Numbered from the stretch's first letter, positions 7,395-17,195 are shown. The stretch is 64,000 bases of DNA from Arachnia rubra (GCF_019973735.1 NZ_AP024463.1:1922001-1986000), one strand, 5' to 3'. Notes: generated by a model from the sequence alone, not told the origin. A program made the numbers and translations.

Positions 7395-10300
7395 CTAATC
7401 CCGCTGCTGCAGGCGCTGGCTGACCACGGTGGAGATGCCGTCTCCCCGCATGGTGACCCCGTACAGGCTGTCGGCGATCTCCATGGTGCGTTTCTGGTGG
7501 GTAATGACCAGCAGCTGGGAGCTCTGCCGCAGTTCCTCATAGATCGCGAGCAGACGTCCGAGATTAGCGTCGTCAAGGGCCGCCTCCACTTCGTCAAGGA
7601 TGTAGAAGGGGCTCGGCCGCGCGATGAAAAGGCTGACCAGGAAGGCCACAGCCACCAAGGACCGCTCCCCGCCCGACAGCAGTGAAAGTCGCTTGACCTG
7701 CTTACCAGCAGGCCGGGCCTCAACATCGACGCCCGTCTCAAGCCAGTTGCCGGGCTCGGTCAGCACCAGTTTCCCCTCACCGCCCGGGAAGAGCCGCTCG
7801 AAGACCTTCCCGAAGGTGCGCTCCACATCGCGGTAGGCGGCCTCGAAGACCTCCTGGACGCGCTGGTCGACGTCATCGATCAGCGCTAGCAGGTCGGCCC
7901 GGGTCTGTTTCAAGTCGGCAAGCTGCTCCGCCAGAAAGGCATGCCGGATTTTCAGGGCCTCGAACTCCTCGAGCGCCAGCGGGTTTACCCGGCCGAGGGC
8001 CGCCAGCCCGCGTTCGGCGCGGCGGAGCCGTTTCTCCTGTTCGGCGCGCACGTAGGCGACCGGCTCAGGCACCTCGTCGTCGGGGCCAAGCGCCGACCCG
8101 TCCGGGCGGGTGAGGACCGCAATGGGCTGCTCAGGGCCATACTCAGCGACCAGCTGGTCCCCCTCCAGCCCCAGCTCGCCCAGGCTCCGCTCCTCCAGCT
8201 GCTCGATCCGCATCCGGTGCTCGATCCGGGCCAGCTCATCGCGGTGAGCGCCCCGCATGAGTTCTTCCAGACGCTGCCCCGCCGCCCTGGACGCCTGTCT
8301 GGCTGCCACCGTGGCGGCTTCAGCTGCGCGGCGCCGGGACTCCGCGGAATCACGGCTGGCCGCGGCTCGCTCCATGGTGGCCTCAACCGCTGCGGACAAG
8401 CGCAGCGCGGCCTCGTGCACAGTCTTGCCCACCGCGGCCTCACGCCGCAGCTGCTCAGCCCGGGCCCGGGCGCGTGCCCGGGACTGGCGTTCCGCGGCGG
8501 CGGCACGCAACAGCCCATCGGCCCGGCCTGCCAGAGACCGGGCCTGCTCCTCGGCGGTGCGTAATCGCAGCCTTGCCTCCATCTCGGCCTGCCGGGCCGC
8601 CCGCGCCGTCACCGCCAGCTCGTCGCGCCGTGCGGGGTCAGGGTCGGCCAGTTCCTCGTCGCTCGCGGCGGAAAGCCGTGCCTGCAGTTCAGCCAGCTTT
8701 CCCTCATGCTCCGCCCGGCCCTCCTGGGCCGCGGCGATGGCGGCACTCAGGCGGTCGGCCTCGCGGGTCGCGGCGGCCTGCGCCTGTCGGTGAGCACCGA
8801 GCTCATCCGAGACTGCGGTGAACTGCGCATCGGACTCGTGCAGAGCGGCCAGGGCTGCCGACTCCTCGTCGCGGGCCTGCTGCAGGTCGCTGCGGGCGGC
8901 CTCCAGGGCGAACCTCTGCCGATCCGCTGCTGCAGCGGCCTGCGCCAGGTGCTCCTCGGCTTCTGCGAGCTCGGCGTTCAGGGCCAGCAGTGAGGGTTTC
9001 GCGGCAGACCCGCCTTCAACCAGCCAGCCGGACAGCCGATCCCCTGCCCTGGTGACAGCGACCAAAGCTGGACTGTCTGCGACACTGGCCCTGGCAGCGG
9101 CGAGGTCCTCGACGGCGACGACACCGGCCAGCAGCCGGCTCAAGGCACCCTCTAGCTCTGTCGGCGCGGTGATCAGGTCGAGCAGCGGCACCTTGTCCTG
9201 CGCCGCCGCGCCGGCCACCACCACGGGAGCCCGCCCCAGGTCCTGCTCAGTCAGGTGCGCGATGGCGGCCAGGGCATCGTCAAGCCCGGCTGCCACGACC
9301 GCCTCGGCCGCGGCTCCAAGCCCTGCCGCGACGGCCTGCTCCCAGCCGGGGGCCACCTGGATGAGGTCTCCCATCCGTCCCAGGATCCCGCGCTGCCCCA
9401 GCAGGTCGGAGGAGCCGTCACGCTGCTGCGTCGCCAGGCGCAGGGCCTCCGCACGTGCGGTGAGAGCGGCTTTCTCCCGCGCGGTGCGTGTCTCCTGCTC
9501 CACCAGCCCTCCGACTTCGGCCTCACGCTCTGCGACAGCCTTGCTGGCCCTCTCCCAGGTAGCGTCCAGGCTCGACTCGTCGGTGCCCAGCCCGGCGAGG
9601 GTGTTCTCGGCCTTCCGGTACCGGTCCGCGGCCTCCCGCGCCCGCGCGAGGGCCTCCTCCCGGCGGCCGGCTAGGCGCTGCTCCTCGCCCTGGCCGGCTT
9701 CAAGGCGGGAACGCACTGAGGCCACCTGTCCTTTGAGCCGGGCCAGCCCCTCCCGCCGATCGGCAACCGCGCGCAGTGCCGCGGAGTAGGCCTGCTCGGC
9801 CTCGGAGTGCTGGGTCTCCACCTCGCCCCGATGCCCGGAGGTCTCCCGCAGCGCGGCCTGCGCCTGCTCGATGTCCTCAGCCAGCTCAGCCTCGCGTGCC
9901 CTGACCTCGCGGGCCTCGGCCTCCAGGGACTCGGGATCCCGGCTGGACGTGTCGATGGCGGGCTGGGCGTCGCCGTGGCGCATCCGCTCGGCCGCCACCG
10001 AGAGCGTCGAGGACACCCGCTCCCTCAGGGCCGCCAGCGCATACCATCGCTCCTGGCAGCGGTCGAAGTGCTGCGACGCCTCCTTCAGCTCCTGCTCCGC
10101 TGCCTCCTCCGCATCCAGGGCCGCCCGGGCCTCAGCCTCTGCACGTTCTTTGGCCTCGGCTGCTGCGGCCTCGTCGGCGAGGTCGGCAGCTAGGGCCTCC
10201 CGGGCGCTCTGGAGGTCATCGGCGAGCAGGCGAGCCTTCGCGTCGCGCTGCTCCGCCTGGATGATGGCGGCCCGACGGGCGGTCTCGGCCTGACGGCCGA

Positions 10301-10913
10301 GCGGTTTGAGCTGACGCTGCAGTTCTCCGATCAGGTCCTGAAGCCGTTCCAGGTTTGCCTTCGTCCCTTCCAGTTTCCGGACGGCCTTCTCTTTGCGCTT
10401 GCGATGTTTGAGGACCCCGGCGGCCTCCTCAATGAATCCTCTCCGGGACTCAGGAGTGGCCTGGAGGATGGCGTCGAGCTGGCCCTGCCCGACGATCACG
10501 TGCATTTCGCGGCCGATGCCGGAGTCGCTCAGCAGCTCCGTCACGTCCAGCAGCCTGGAGGGGATGCCGTTGATGGCATACTCGGAGCCGCCGCTGCGGA
10601 ACATGGTGCGGGTGATCGTCACTTCCGAGTACTCGATGGGCAGTGCGCCATCGGAGTTGTCGATGGTCAGCTGCACTTCCGCCCGTCCCAGCGGGGCGCG
10701 TTTGGACGTGCCCGCGAAGATGACGTCCTCCATCTTCCCGCCGCGCAGGCTTTTGGCCCCCTGTTCACCCATCACCCAGCTCAGGGCGTCGACCACATTG
10801 GACTTGCCGGACCCGTTGGGTCCGACGATGCAGGTGATGCCCGGCTCGAAGTCAAGGGTGGTGGCCGAAGCGAAAGACTTGAATCCCCTGAGGATCAGCT
10901 GTTTGAGGTACAT
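7395..10913 (-). CDS. smc: Chromosome segregation protein SMC
   Basis: SMC forms the condensin ring that compacts and segregates the chromosome with ScpA and ScpB. The 1172-residue protein has Walker A GPNGSGKS at residues 31-38, a first long Ala/Glu/Arg-rich coiled coil, a hinge near residues 510-650 (RGILGRMGDLIQV onwards), a second coiled coil, then the ABC signature LSGGERS and Walker B ILDEVEAALDD close to the C terminus. Length fits the family. It overlaps the 3' end of the GtrA-like gene by 19 bases, implying coupling, and leads into ftsY. Confidence 0.97.
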   Translation of the reverse strand: MYLKQLILRGFKSFASATTLDFEPGITCIVGPNGSGKSNVVDALSWVMGEQGAKSLRGGKMEDVIFAGTSKRAPLGRAEVQLTIDNSDGALPIEYSEVTITRTMFRSGGSEYAINGIPSRLLDVTELLSDSGIGREMHVIVGQGQLDAILQATPESRRGFIEEAAGVLKHRKRKEKAVRKLEGTKANLERLQDLIGELQRQLKPLGRQAETARRAAIIQAEQRDAKARLLADDLQSAREALAADLADEAAAAEAKERAEAEARAALDAEEAAEQELKEASQHFDRCQERWYALAALRERVSSTLSVAAERMRHGDAQPAIDTSSRDPESLEAEAREVRAREAELAEDIEQAQAALRETSGHRGEVETQHSEAEQAYSAALRAVADRREGLARLKGQVASVRSRLEAGQGEEQRLAGRREEALARAREAADRYRKAENTLAGLGTDESSLDATWERASKAVAEREAEVGGLVEQETRTAREKAALTARAEALRLATQQRDGSSDLLGQRGILGRMGDLIQVAPGWEQAVAAGLGAAAEAVVAAGLDDALAAIAHLTEQDLGRAPVVVAGAAAQDKVPLLDLITAPTELEGALSRLLAGVVAVEDLAAARASVADSPALVAVTRAGDRLSGWLVEGGSAAKPSLLALNAELAEAEEHLAQAAAAADRQRFALEAARSDLQQARDEESAALAALHESDAQFTAVSDELGAHRQAQAAATREADRLSAAIAAAQEGRAEHEGKLAELQARLSAASDEELADPDPARRDELAVTARAARQAEMEARLRLRTAEEQARSLAGRADGLLRAAAAERQSRARARARAEQLRREAAVGKTVHEAALRLSAAVEATMERAAASRDSAESRRRAAEAATVAARQASRAAGQRLEELMRGAHRDELARIEHRMRIEQLEERSLGELGLEGDQLVAEYGPEQPIAVLTRPDGSALGPDDEVPEPVAYVRAEQEKRLRRAERGLAALGRVNPLALEEFEALKIRHAFLAEQLADLKQTRADLLALIDDVDQRVQEVFEAAYRDVERTFGKVFERLFPGGEGKLVLTEPGNWLETGVDVEARPAGKQVKRLSLLSGGERSLVAVAFLVSLFIARPSPFYILDEVEAALDDANLGRLLAIYEELRQSSQLLVITHQKRTMEIADSLYGVTMRGDGISTVVSQRLQQRD

Positions 10914-11494
10914 GCAGGCTGTTCCGCCTGTTCCGTGGGGCTCCCGGACTCACGGACGGCTCGGAAGGTCCAGAACTTGTTGACCAGGAAGGCAACAGGA
11001 ATAGTGCAGATGATGGAGATCAGTTGCGCCCAGTACTGGCGGCTCCGCAGGCCTGAGGAACCGTCGAGGATGTCCGTGGGAAGGGCCACCGGGGAGTGTG
11101 GGTGCATCAGGGCCGTCATGATCACCAAGCCGGCGGCCTGGGCGACGAGCCCGACGGTCAGGAAGGGCCAGTACTCGCGGAACCATCCCGCAATTCTGTG
11201 GGATTTGAAGGTCCACCAGCGGTTGAGCTGGAAGTTGAACAGGTTCGCCACCAGAAAGGCGATCGTGGCCATCACGTGGTACCAGCGGATGTTGAACTCG
11301 GTTCCCGGGATAGCCAGCCACACTCCCTCACCCTCGGGGATCGCTGCACTCGGCCAGACCACCGGAAACAACTTCCTACACAGAATGACCACCCCCATGT
11401 TCACCAGCACGCCGAGACCACCGACAATCCCGAAACGGAAGAGTTGCCACAGGGAGTCCCGGTTGTTGCGAAGTAACTTGCCGATTGCACTCAT
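10895..11494 (-). CDS. GtrA-family membrane protein
   Basis: A 199-residue integral membrane protein with four predicted helices (about 18-36, 70-90, 110-135, 160-180). GtrA-like hallmarks are the N-terminal QLFRFGIVGGLGVLVNMGV and the WTF motifs after helices two and four (NRWWTFK, NKFWTFR). Family members are thought to move lipid-linked sugars across the membrane for cell-envelope glycosylation. It is wedged between mutM and smc, four bases after mutM and overlapping smc; mutM and smc are usually direct neighbours, so it is an insertion into the operon. Confidence 0.88.
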   Translation of the reverse strand: MSAIGKLLRNNRDSLWQLFRFGIVGGLGVLVNMGVVILCRKLFPVVWPSAAIPEGEGVWLAIPGTEFNIRWYHVMATIAFLVANLFNFQLNRWWTFKSHRIAGWFREYWPFLTVGLVAQAAGLVIMTALMHPHSPVALPTDILDGSSGLRSRQYWAQLISIICTIPVAFLVNKFWTFRAVRESGSPTEQAEQPACTSNS

Positions 11495-11497
11495 GAA

Positions 11498-12337
11498 TCA
11501 TCCTGACGGCTTGGGCAGCCGCTGGCACCTCGGGCACAGAAAGCTGCTGCGGTTGGTGAATCGCCGGCGCACCATCGGCGTGGCACAGCGGCGACATGGC
11601 TGGTCCTCGCGCCCGTAGGCATCAAGTCCACGTTCAAAATAACCCGACTCGCCGTTGATATTGACGTACAGCGAGTCGAAGGATGTGCCGCCGGCGGTCA
11701 AAGCCTCCGACATGACATCGCGGGCATGCTTCAGCAGTGATATGGCACGGGCCTGGGCGAGGCGTGCAGTGGGGTGGTCGAAATGCAGCTTCGCACGCCA
11801 CAGGGACTCGTCGGCGTAGATGTTGCCGATCCCGGAGACGAGGCCCTGATCGAGGAGGGCCCGTTTCACCGTGGTGTGTTTTGCCCTCATTCTCCGGGCG
11901 ACCGTGCTGGGGTCGAAAACCGGGTCGAAGGGATCGAGGGCGATGTGCGGCACCGGGCACCGGCCACCAGCCGGGACGAACTCGAGATGCCCGAACATCC
12001 GCTGGTCGATGAACCGCAGCTGGGCGCCATCGTCCAGATCGAAGAGCACGCGCGTGTTCCGGAGTTGCGGATCCCCGGGCTGGTTCACGCGAAACTGTCC
12101 GCTCATCCCCAGGTGGGCGATCATGGCATCATCGCCCAGCACCAGCCACAGGTATTTTCCGCGGCGCGCGACGGCGTCGACGCGGCGCCCGGTGATCTCG
12201 GAGGTGAATCCCTCCGCGCCAGCCGGGTGGGCACGCACAGGCCGGGGATGAAGAACCGTCACCGCCTCAAGGCGGCGTCCGGTCAGGTGATTCTCCAGGC
12301 CCCGGCGCACCACCTCAACCTCCGGGAGCTCAGGCAT
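11498..12337 (-). CDS. mutM: Formamidopyrimidine-DNA glycosylase MutM (Fpg)
   Basis: MutM removes 8-oxoguanine and formamidopyrimidines and nicks the abasic site. The start at 12337 is fixed by the invariant PELPEVE N terminus, where proline 2 is the catalytic nucleophile. The 279-residue protein also has the H2TH region (QGLVSGIGNIYADESLW) and a C-terminal zinc finger with paired cysteines (CRRCATP then FLCPRCQR). It overlaps the end of rnc by eight bases. Fpg is normally 270-290 residues, so it is complete. Confidence 0.97.
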   Translation of the reverse strand: MPELPEVEVVRRGLENHLTGRRLEAVTVLHPRPVRAHPAGAEGFTSEITGRRVDAVARRGKYLWLVLGDDAMIAHLGMSGQFRVNQPGDPQLRNTRVLFDLDDGAQLRFIDQRMFGHLEFVPAGGRCPVPHIALDPFDPVFDPSTVARRMRAKHTTVKRALLDQGLVSGIGNIYADESLWRAKLHFDHPTARLAQARAISLLKHARDVMSEALTAGGTSFDSLYVNINGESGYFERGLDAYGREDQPCRRCATPMVRRRFTNRSSFLCPRCQRLPKPSG

Positions 12338-13013
12338 TGGGCAACAGGCTCCGGCATGCCTCGTGGGCTGCGAGTTGCTCGGCGCGTTTCTTACTTGATG
12401 CCACCCCGGTGCCTGCCGGACCACCACCGATGATGACGGTGGCGGTGAAGGTGCGCTGATGGTCCGGTCCCTCACCCACGATCTCGTATCGCGGCGGTTC
12501 CAGGTCATTGTGTGCGCAGTATTCCTGCAATGCGGTCTTGTAGTCGGTGTAATGCCCCTCAAGCTCGCTCGCAGCAATCCGCCCGTCAAGAAGAGCGTGC
12601 ACGAAGCTCGCAGAGGCCTCAGCACCACCCGAGAGATGAATCGCGCCGATCACAGCCTCCATCGTGTCGGCCAGGATGGAGGTCTTGTCCGATCCGCCGG
12701 TGTTGATCTCCCCCTGGCCCAACCGGATCAACTCCCCCAGCTCAAGTTCACGTGCCACATCAGCCAGGGCATGAGAACTGACGACCGAAGCCCGTAGTTT
12801 CGCGAGCTGCCCCTCGGCAAGCTCGGGAAAAGAAATGAAGATGTGCTCAGTCACCACGATCTGCAGCACGGCATCGCCCAGGAACTCCAGCCGTTCGTTG
12901 CTGGGGATACGTCCATGTTCAAAGGCGAAGCTGCGGTGGGTGAAGGCCAACTCAAAGAGCTGGGCGTCCGGCTGGACGCCCAGCTTGTCAAGGAGGGCAA
13001 CTAGCTTGCTCAG
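12330..13013 (-). CDS. rnc: Ribonuclease III
   Basis: RNase III cuts double-stranded RNA, including rRNA precursors. The catalytic domain carries the signature NERLEFLGDAVLQ and the second acidic cluster (DTMEAVIGAI); the C-terminal double-stranded RNA-binding domain includes DYKTALQEYC and ASSKKRAEQLAAHEA. Start choice is awkward: homology begins at LSKLVALLDKLGV, whose first codon is CTG at 13011-13013 and overlaps the rpmF stop as CTGA; the nearest standard start is GTG at 13059-13061, inside rpmF, with no ribosome site. I chose CTG because length (227) and coupling fit the family. Confidence 0.9.
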   Translation of the reverse strand: MSKLVALLDKLGVQPDAQLFELAFTHRSFAFEHGRIPSNERLEFLGDAVLQIVVTEHIFISFPELAEGQLAKLRASVVSSHALADVARELELGELIRLGQGEINTGGSDKTSILADTMEAVIGAIHLSGGAEASASFVHALLDGRIAASELEGHYTDYKTALQEYCAHNDLEPPRYEIVGEGPDHQRTFTATVIIGGGPAGTGVASSKKRAEQLAAHEACRSLLPNA

Positions 13014-13201
13014 GCCTCGACGACCTGACGGCGAGCGCCCTTGGGACCGTACTGGCCGCACGAGGGGCAGGCGGTATGGGACAGGTGTGGTTCGCGGCAA
13101 GCCGGATTCACGCAGGTGACGGTGGGGACGACGGACGTCTTCCACTGCGCACGGCGCGAACGGGTGTTGCTGCGCGACATCTTGCGCTTCGGAACGGCCA
13201 C
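13010..13201 (-). CDS. rpmF: 50S ribosomal protein L32
   Basis: A 63-residue basic ribosomal protein starting MAVPKRKMSRSNTRSRRAQWK, the standard L32 N terminus, followed by a zinc ribbon with four cysteines (CVNPAC and CPSCGQYG). Start is GTG with AGGAG seven bases upstream. It lies between the DUF177 gene and rnc, the usual actinobacterial order. The zinc-binding form is typical where no zinc-free paralogue has replaced it. Confidence 0.97.
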   Translation of the reverse strand: MAVPKRKMSRSNTRSRRAQWKTSVVPTVTCVNPACREPHLSHTACPSCGQYGPKGARRQVVEA

Positions 13202-13275
13202 GATCTTCTCCTCGAACTTATGAACTCACTGGCCGGGCACGGCAAAGAACCGGTCAGTGCCCTCTTCTCTTGGTC

Positions 13276-13824
13276 TCAGTTGTCGCTGCGAAGATCAAGC
13301 CCAGCCAGCTTCTCCCAGCGTGGGTCCACCTTCTCGTCGTGCCCGTGACCGGGATCGTTGTTCAGGTTGAACCCGCACTCCTGGCACAGTCCCAGGCAGT
13401 CGGGATCACATAGGGGCGTGAACGGCAGCTCCAGCACCACAGCGTCCCGCAAGGCCTCCTCCAGGTCGATCGCATCGTCAATGACGAGGCTCTCTTCCTC
13501 ATCCACCTCGTTGCCGGGGTAGAAGTAGAGTTCCTGCAGTTCGAAGGACTTCTCATCCTCGATCTGACTCAGACATCGGGCACATTCACCGCGAATCTCC
13601 GCGTGAACCGTCCCCGTAGCCAGCACCCCTTCGACGACGGCCTCAAGTTTGAGGTCCAAGCCGACTTCGGAGTCCTGTGGTACTGCGATCACCTCGTAGC
13701 CGAGATCAACCGGAGCAGGGACGCTGGTCTGAATCTCCTTCATCGCCCCCGGGCGCCGCCCCAGCTCCAGCACGTCAAAGACATACGGACGGCGGCGGTC
13801 CAGATGGTGATGCACGGAGTTCAT
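13276..13824 (-). CDS. YceD/DUF177 family protein
   Basis: A 182-residue protein of the YceD (DUF177) family, which is encoded next to rpmF in most bacteria and is linked to 23S rRNA accumulation. Visible features are the central GECARCLSQ pair of cysteines, an acidic stretch (EVDEEESLVIDDAIDLEEALRD) and the C-terminal CDPDCLGLCQECGFNLN cluster that is diagnostic of the family. The ATG at 13822-13824 was chosen; an ATG three codons earlier is possible. Confidence 0.9.
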   Translation of the reverse strand: MNSVHHHLDRRRPYVFDVLELGRRPGAMKEIQTSVPAPVDLGYEVIAVPQDSEVGLDLKLEAVVEGVLATGTVHAEIRGECARCLSQIEDEKSFELQELYFYPGNEVDEEESLVIDDAIDLEEALRDAVVLELPFTPLCDPDCLGLCQECGFNLNNDPGHGHDEKVDPRWEKLAGLDLRSDN

Positions 13825-13909
13825 GGCAGCCATTCCCTTCGTCCGATCGACCATGACCACGTCATGACCGAAGGATCATCTTACCGACTTGGCAATAATT
13901 CACCAAACA

Positions 13910-14386
13910 TCACTGCATCCGAAGTCTGGCGGCGGCCTCCACTACGCATGGGGGTACTTGTCCGGCAACATCGCCACCCAGCCTGATGACCTCGCGAATG
14001 ATGGTGCTGGACAGGGTGACGTTCTGGGCCGCGGCCGGGAACAGGACGGTCTCTAGGCCCGTCAGCGCGTGGTTCATATTCGCCAGCTGAAGCTCGAAGT
14101 CAAAGTCGGCACCGAACCGCAAGCCCTTGACGACGGTGTCTATGCCATGTTCTTCGGCGAAATCGACCAACAAGCCGCCCATCTCCTCCACAGTGACCCC
14201 GTCGAGATGGGCGGTGGCCTCGCGGACCAGGCTGACGCGCTGATCCCCGAACAGGTAGCCGGACTTCAGGCTGTTGCGGCCCACGGCGACCAGCACCTCC
14301 CCGAACAGGTCCCGGGCCCGGGTGATGATGTCAAGGTGGCCATTGGTGATGGGGTCGAAGGAGCCGGGGCACAGCACCTTGGTCAT
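13910..14386 (-). CDS. coaD: Phosphopantetheine adenylyltransferase CoaD
   Basis: CoaD makes dephospho-CoA from 4'-phosphopantetheine and ATP, the penultimate step of coenzyme A synthesis. The 158-residue sequence begins MTKVLCPGSFDPITNGHLDII, containing the nucleotidyltransferase TxGH-type motif, and ends with the family's STIIREVIRLGGDV segment with the ISSTxxR-like ATP contact. It overlaps rsmD by four bases (ATGA) and is in the conserved recG-rsmD-coaD block. Confidence 0.96.
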   Translation of the reverse strand: MTKVLCPGSFDPITNGHLDIITRARDLFGEVLVAVGRNSLKSGYLFGDQRVSLVREATAHLDGVTVEEMGGLLVDFAEEHGIDTVVKGLRFGADFDFELQLANMNHALTGLETVLFPAAAQNVTLSSTIIREVIRLGGDVAGQVPPCVVEAAARLRMQ

Positions 14387-14961
14387 GATTCTCCTGCCGG
14401 TCTCGTGGCTGCGAAGTAGAGACGGGTCTCACCGTAGTCGCGGCACCAATGGTCGTCGAGTTCACCGGGCCACGATGGAGGGGTGGAGCGTTTCGAGCGC
14501 TCCACAACGACGAGGGCCTGGGGATTCAGCATCCCGGAACCGAAAAGCGGCGCCAGGGCCCTGTCCAGGCTCGCCGAATCCAGTTCGTAGGGAGGATCCG
14601 CGAAAACCAGGTCCCAGGGGCCGGGCGGGAGCCGTCCCTCAACTCTCCCTGCCCTGGCCTCGACGCGGAGTCCTGCTTTGCGGGCGTTCCCCGAGATCAG
14701 GGAGGCGGTGCTGGTGTCAACAGCCACCACCTGCGCTGCCCCCCGGCTCGCCGCCTCCAGCGCCACCGCCCCGGTGCCGGCATACAGGTCGAGGACCGCC
14801 ATGCCCTCCAGATGTTCGGCAGCTGGCTGTTCCGCGGTGCCGAACCAGGTCGCCAGGCTGGAGAACAGAGCCTCCCGGACCCGGTCACTGGTGGGGCGAG
14901 TCCCAGAGCGGGGTGAGGCCAGGTGCACTCCCCGGGCCCGGCCGGCAATGATCCGGGTCAT
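14383..14961 (-). CDS. rsmD: 16S rRNA (guanine966-N2)-methyltransferase RsmD
   Basis: RsmD methylates G966 of 16S rRNA. The start at 14961 gives MTRIIAGRARGVHL and overlaps the recG stop as ATGA. Family motifs are RPTSDRVREALFSSL, the SAM-binding VLDLYAGTGAVALEAASRGA and the catalytic FADPPYEL. At 192 residues it has the expected size. Confidence 0.95.
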   Translation of the reverse strand: MTRIIAGRARGVHLASPRSGTRPTSDRVREALFSSLATWFGTAEQPAAEHLEGMAVLDLYAGTGAVALEAASRGAAQVVAVDTSTASLISGNARKAGLRVEARAGRVEGRLPPGPWDLVFADPPYELDSASLDRALAPLFGSGMLNPQALVVVERSKRSTPPSWPGELDDHWCRDYGETRLYFAATRPAGES

Positions 14962-17168
14962 CCCTTCTCCAGCCACTCGCCGGCAGCTGCCTGCTCAGCC
15001 TGATCAATCAGGTCGGCGAGCAGGGGGTCCTGAGCGGCCCGGGAATCCGCGAGTATCTCGGCTGCCAGTTCCTTCGCCTGTTCGATCACCTCACGGTCCC
15101 CCAGCACTCGCAGCAGCTTCAATGACGAGGCTCCGGACTGGGCCGCACCAAGGACGTCGCCCTCACGCCGCAACTCCAGATCCCGCTCCGCGAGGTCGAA
15201 ACCGTCAGTAGAGGCCACCAGCGCATTGAGCCGTTCGACTGACCCGAGGGCCTCCGGCGTGGGGGCGGCGAGCAGCAGGCACAGCCCGGGATGCGTTCCC
15301 CGGCCTATCCGTCCGCGTAGCTGATGCAGCTGGGCGATGCCAAAGCGATCGGCGTCGAGGATGACCATCACTGAGGCGTTCGGTATATCCACCCCAACCT
15401 CGATCACGGTGGTCGCCACCAGGACATCCAGCTCCCCTGCTGTGAAGGCCTGCATGGCCTGGTCGCGCTCGGCTGCGGCCTGTCGGCCGTGCACCATCCC
15501 GACCCGCAGCCCCTTGAGCGGACCCTCGGCGAGCATGGGGGCGACCTCCATCACCGCGCTCAGCCCAGCGCCAGCCTCCAACTCTCCTTCGGTCTTGTTG
15601 CCAGAGATCGCCGGGCAGACCACGAAGGCCTGCCGTCCCTCGGTGACCTCCTCACGGATCCGTTCCCAGGCGCGGTCCACCCAATGCGGATTGCGGGCGG
15701 TGTCGACGAAGACGGTCTTGACCTCGGCGCGCCCAGCTGGGCGGTCCCTCAGCTCGATGGTCTCCAGATCCCCGAACACCGTCATCGCCACGGAGCGCGG
15801 GATGGGGGTGGCGGTCATCACCAGCGTGTGAGGCTGGCGCTCGGATTTCGCAGCCAGCGCAGCCCGCTGCTCGACACCGAACCGGTGCTGCTCGTCCACC
15901 ACGACGAGCCCCAGATCGGCGAACTCCACCCCCTCAGAGAGCAGCGCATGGGTACCGATCACCAGCCCTGCCTCACCCGAGGCCACGGCCGCGCGGGCGC
16001 TGCGTCGGCCCGCAGCAGTCAGACTGCCGGTCAGAAACGCCACCTGGGTGGCCTGCGGATGGGCTTCCAGCATCCCAGCGGCCCCCAGCTCACCAAGCAG
16101 AGCTGTGATCGATGCGTAATGTTGCCTGGCCAGCACCTCAGTGGGAGCCAGCAGCGCGGCCTGGCCTCCTGCGTCAACGACCGCGAGCATGGCGCGAAGC
16201 GCGACGAGGGTCTTGCCCGAGCCGACCTCTCCCTGCAGGAGGCGATGCATCGGGCGCTCGGTGGCCAGCTCTGCGAAAAGTGTCTCCCCCACCCTCTGCT
16301 GCCCAGCAGTCAGCTGGTACGGCAGCGAGGTATCGAAAGCGGCGAGGATCCCGTCGATGCGGCGCGGCCGGGGAGTGGTGGTGCGTTCGGCGAGGACGGC
16401 CCGCCGCCTGGCCATGGCCAGCTGCATACCGAACGCCTCATCGAACTTCAGCCGGGCGATGCCCCGCTTTGCGTCCAGCTCGGTGACGGGCTCGTGGACC
16501 TCCCGCAGCGCATCCGGGAAGGCAAGCACACCGGCTCGTTCCACCACCCACCCGGGAAGCGTGTCACCAAGCGGCAACACCTGGGGCAGCGCCAGCGCTA
16601 TCGCATCAGCGATCTTCCAGGTGACCAGCTTCGAAGTGGCCGGATACAGGCCGACCAGGCGGGCACGCTGGATCACCTTGACCATCGCTGCCCGCGCATC
16701 GGCTTTACGGCCTGTGATGGCCCCGAATTCATCAATGATGACGTAATCCGGGTGCGTGAGCTGGAGCTGTCCCCTGAACTCCCCCACCTTGCCGACGAAG
16801 ATGCCGCGGGCCCCCGGCGCCAGCTGCCCAGCCCAGTAGTTGGCGTACCGCGGGCGTTTCTGGGGCACGAAGAAGGCAGCCCTCAACTCCCCGTGCCCGT
16901 CGGTGAGCACGGTCTCCACCCGGGTGGTACGGCCATCCACGATGGTGGTCGCCACCACCTTCGCCACGACAGCAACGTCCTCGCCGGGATGAAGCGCCCG
17001 GAAATCGCTCATCTCGGTCCCGGCCAGGTAGCGGCGCGGCACATGCCGCAGGAGGTCTCCCAGGGTGACTAGCCCCAGCCGGGCCATTTCGGCAGCGGAA
17101 TCCGCACCCACGACGTCCCGTAGCCTGCGGCTCAGCTCGCGATGTATCGGGGTCCGGAATCGGCTCAT
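14958..17168 (-). CDS. recG: ATP-dependent DNA helicase RecG
   Basis: RecG remodels stalled replication forks and Holliday junctions. The 736-residue protein has an N-terminal OB-type wedge domain (about 30-170) and two helicase lobes with Walker A GEVGSGKTLVAL, DEQH box (VVVDEQHRFGVEQR), the TATPIPRS motif and the C-terminal HGR and LHQLRGRIGRG motifs. It begins with MSRFRTPIHRELSRRLRDVVG. Located between rpmB and rsmD as in other actinobacteria. Confidence 0.97.
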   Translation of the reverse strand: MSRFRTPIHRELSRRLRDVVGADSAAEMARLGLVTLGDLLRHVPRRYLAGTEMSDFRALHPGEDVAVVAKVVATTIVDGRTTRVETVLTDGHGELRAAFFVPQKRPRYANYWAGQLAPGARGIFVGKVGEFRGQLQLTHPDYVIIDEFGAITGRKADARAAMVKVIQRARLVGLYPATSKLVTWKIADAIALALPQVLPLGDTLPGWVVERAGVLAFPDALREVHEPVTELDAKRGIARLKFDEAFGMQLAMARRRAVLAERTTTPRPRRIDGILAAFDTSLPYQLTAGQQRVGETLFAELATERPMHRLLQGEVGSGKTLVALRAMLAVVDAGGQAALLAPTEVLARQHYASITALLGELGAAGMLEAHPQATQVAFLTGSLTAAGRRSARAAVASGEAGLVIGTHALLSEGVEFADLGLVVVDEQHRFGVEQRAALAAKSERQPHTLVMTATPIPRSVAMTVFGDLETIELRDRPAGRAEVKTVFVDTARNPHWVDRAWERIREEVTEGRQAFVVCPAISGNKTEGELEAGAGLSAVMEVAPMLAEGPLKGLRVGMVHGRQAAAERDQAMQAFTAGELDVLVATTVIEVGVDIPNASVMVILDADRFGIAQLHQLRGRIGRGTHPGLCLLLAAPTPEALGSVERLNALVASTDGFDLAERDLELRREGDVLGAAQSGASSLKLLRVLGDREVIEQAKELAAEILADSRAAQDPLLADLIDQAEQAAAGEWLEKG

Positions 17169-17195
17169 GGCTTGAGCCTACCGAGATGCGGCGAC

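Noticed and set aside
15489..17072. Plus-strand frame of 527 codons opposite recG
   Set aside because: Shadow of recG with no protein character, rich in His/Gln/Arg.
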